NCBI GenBank assembly: GCA_019413245.1
Contig: DXNX01000020.1
Location: 1-24,141 of the forward strand
Length of the DNA: 24,141 nucleotides
DNA from: Oscillospiraceae bacterium
GTDB lineage: Bacteria; Bacillota; Clostridia; Oscillospirales; Ruminococcaceae
Direction: 5' to 3'
In this document: positions 23,435 to 24,141 of the stretch, piece after piece
How the letters are laid out: every line of letters begins with the position of its first letter
Position numbering within the stretch: the first letter of the stretch is position 1
Translations under genes and position numbers: made by a program
Notes under the pieces: generated by a model
The model's database searches: none
What the model saw: the letters and a program-made list of their open reading frames with translations, nothing else
What the model was told of the DNA's origin: nothing

Positions 23435-23470
23435 GCCGTCACTTGTTTTAAGTGGCGGCTTTTGTTGTTT
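23435..23470 (+). terminator. attenuator-like terminator before parA
   Basis: A 10-bp stem (GCCGTCACTT 23435-23444, AAGTGGCGGC 23450-23459, one G-T pair) with a 5-base loop is followed by TTTTGTTGTTT. It sits 66 bases upstream of the parA start and may end leader transcripts or an upstream unit. Confidence 0.7.
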
Positions 23471-23525
23471 CCAGGGCTGTTATGCAGGCACATGACAACA
23501 CCCAATCAGAAATGAGGTGAAGTCA

Positions 23526-24141
23526 TTGAACCCACAAATCATCGCCGTTGCCAACCAGAAGGGCGGCGTCGGCAAAACGACTACCTGCGCCAACTTAGGC
23601 ATCGGGCTGGCGCAGGCCGGAAAGAAGGTGCTGCTGGTGGATGCTGACCCGCAGGCCAGCCTCACCATCAGCCTGGGCAACCCGCAGCCGGACAAGCTGC
23701 CCTTTACCCTGTCCGATGCGATGGGCCGTATTCTCATGGACGAGCCGATCAAACCCGGCGAGGGTATCCTGCACCACCCGGAGGGCGTGGACCTCATGCC
23801 CGCTGACATCCAGCTCTCCGGCATGGAGGTATCTCTGGTGAACGCCATGAGCCGGGAGACCATTCTACGGCAGTACCTGGACACCGTAAAGGGACAGTAT
23901 TCCCATATCCTCATCGACTGCCAGCCCTCCCTGGGGATGCTCACGGTCAACGCTTTGGCCGCTGCCAACAGGATCATAGTCCCCGTCCAGGCGGAGTATC
24001 TGCCCGCCAAGGGCCTGGAACAGCTGCTGTCCACCATCAACAAGGTTAAGCGGCAGCTGAACCCCAAGCTCCAGATCGACGGTATTCTGCTGACGATGGT
24101 GGACAACCGCACCAACTTTGCCAAAGAGATCGCCGCCCTGC
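23526..24141 (+). CDS. parA: ParA/Soj-type partition ATPase, cut by window end
   Basis: 205 residues visible from a TTG start at 23526, supported by GAGGTGA 5 bases upstream; no ATG is available near. The deviant Walker [17 protein letters not shown] with its signature lysine, [11 protein letters not shown] and [17 protein letters not shown] are the hallmarks of ParA. It moves or positions DNA by ATP-dependent binding with a ParB partner, expected to follow downstream. In integrative elements such genes stabilise the circular form. The C-terminus is beyond the window. Confidence 0.93.
   Translation, partial: MNPQIIAVANQKGGVGKTTTCANLGIGLAQAGKKVLLVDADPQASLTISLGNPQPDKLPFTLSDAMGRILMDEPIKPGEGILHHPEGVDLMPADIQLSGMEVSLVNAMSRETILRQYLDTVKGQYSHILIDCQPSLGMLTVNALAAANRIIVPVQAEYLPAKGLEQLLSTINKVKRQLNPKLQIDGILLTMVDNRTNFAKEIAAL

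Larger units (their letters stand above)
22841..24141. mobile_element. left end of an integrated element (continues past the window)
   Basis: The element begins at the tRNA-Thr anticodon loop. It contains direct repeats fitting integrase arm sites, a C-terminal integrase remnant, and a parA gene. This combination suggests an integrative conjugative or mobilisable element of gut Firmicutes. Only its first 1.3 kb is visible, so class and cargo are not known. Confidence 0.75.

Noticed and set aside
23480..24124. A 214-codon minus-strand frame opposite parA
   Set aside because: parA motifs are all on the plus strand; this is its shadow.
1..24141. CRISPR array, rRNA genes, T-box or known riboswitch
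   Set aside because: No regularly spaced repeats, rRNA sequence, T-box motif or recognisable riboswitch core was seen.

Overview
The window looks like chromosome from a GC-rich, low-oxygen gut Firmicute, most plausibly an Oscillospiraceae/Ruminococcaceae species (Faecalibacterium/Subdoligranulum/Gemmiger-like). The evidence is the gene set: acetate kinase, formate-THF ligase, 2-hydroxyacyl-CoA dehydratase-type proteins with their ATP-driven activator, PadR-DUF2812, a ClpC-type ATPase, and strong Shine-Dalgarno sites with T-rich hairpin terminators. The species call is inference; no rRNA is present.

Left part (1-7067): the 3' end of ackA with its terminator; a GT-C-like polytopic membrane protein; an autoregulated-looking padR-DUF2812 operon whose promoter spacer is exactly filled by a palindrome; fhs on the minus strand; and, divergent from it, a Wzy/O-antigen-polymerase-like membrane protein. 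Bidirectional hairpin terminators separate the units.

Middle (7093-12302, all minus strand): an operon of two HgdB-type iron-sulfur proteins, the second fused to the HgdC-type ATPase activator and carrying a strong internal start site at the fusion joint; then a small Fur-family regulator; a 270-base AT-rich spacer packed with hairpins; and rarA.

Right-middle (12341-22655): nth diverges from rarA over interlocked promoters and is followed by a GntR/UTRA regulator. pyrB-pyrI follow behind a leader that can fold in two mutually exclusive ways. A ClpC/ClpA-like double AAA+ unfoldase without the M domain lies on the minus strand. On the plus strand are a heterodimeric ABC exporter with one degenerate ATP site, asnA, and a small coupled ORF.

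Right end (22755-24141): the 3' half of a tRNA-Thr(TGT) gene marks an integration site. Beyond it come direct repeats that look like integrase arm sites, the C-terminal 62 codons of a tyrosine recombinase, and the start of a parA gene (TTG start) behind a strongly structured leader. The element continues past the window. The integrase is broken exactly at its conserved catalytic-domain histidine, which suggests a second element inserted into the first or a deletion.

Most genes are ordinary housekeeping. The parts most worth follow-up are the HgdB-HgdC fusion operon, the pyrBI leader, the padR promoter architecture, and the composite mobile-element junction.
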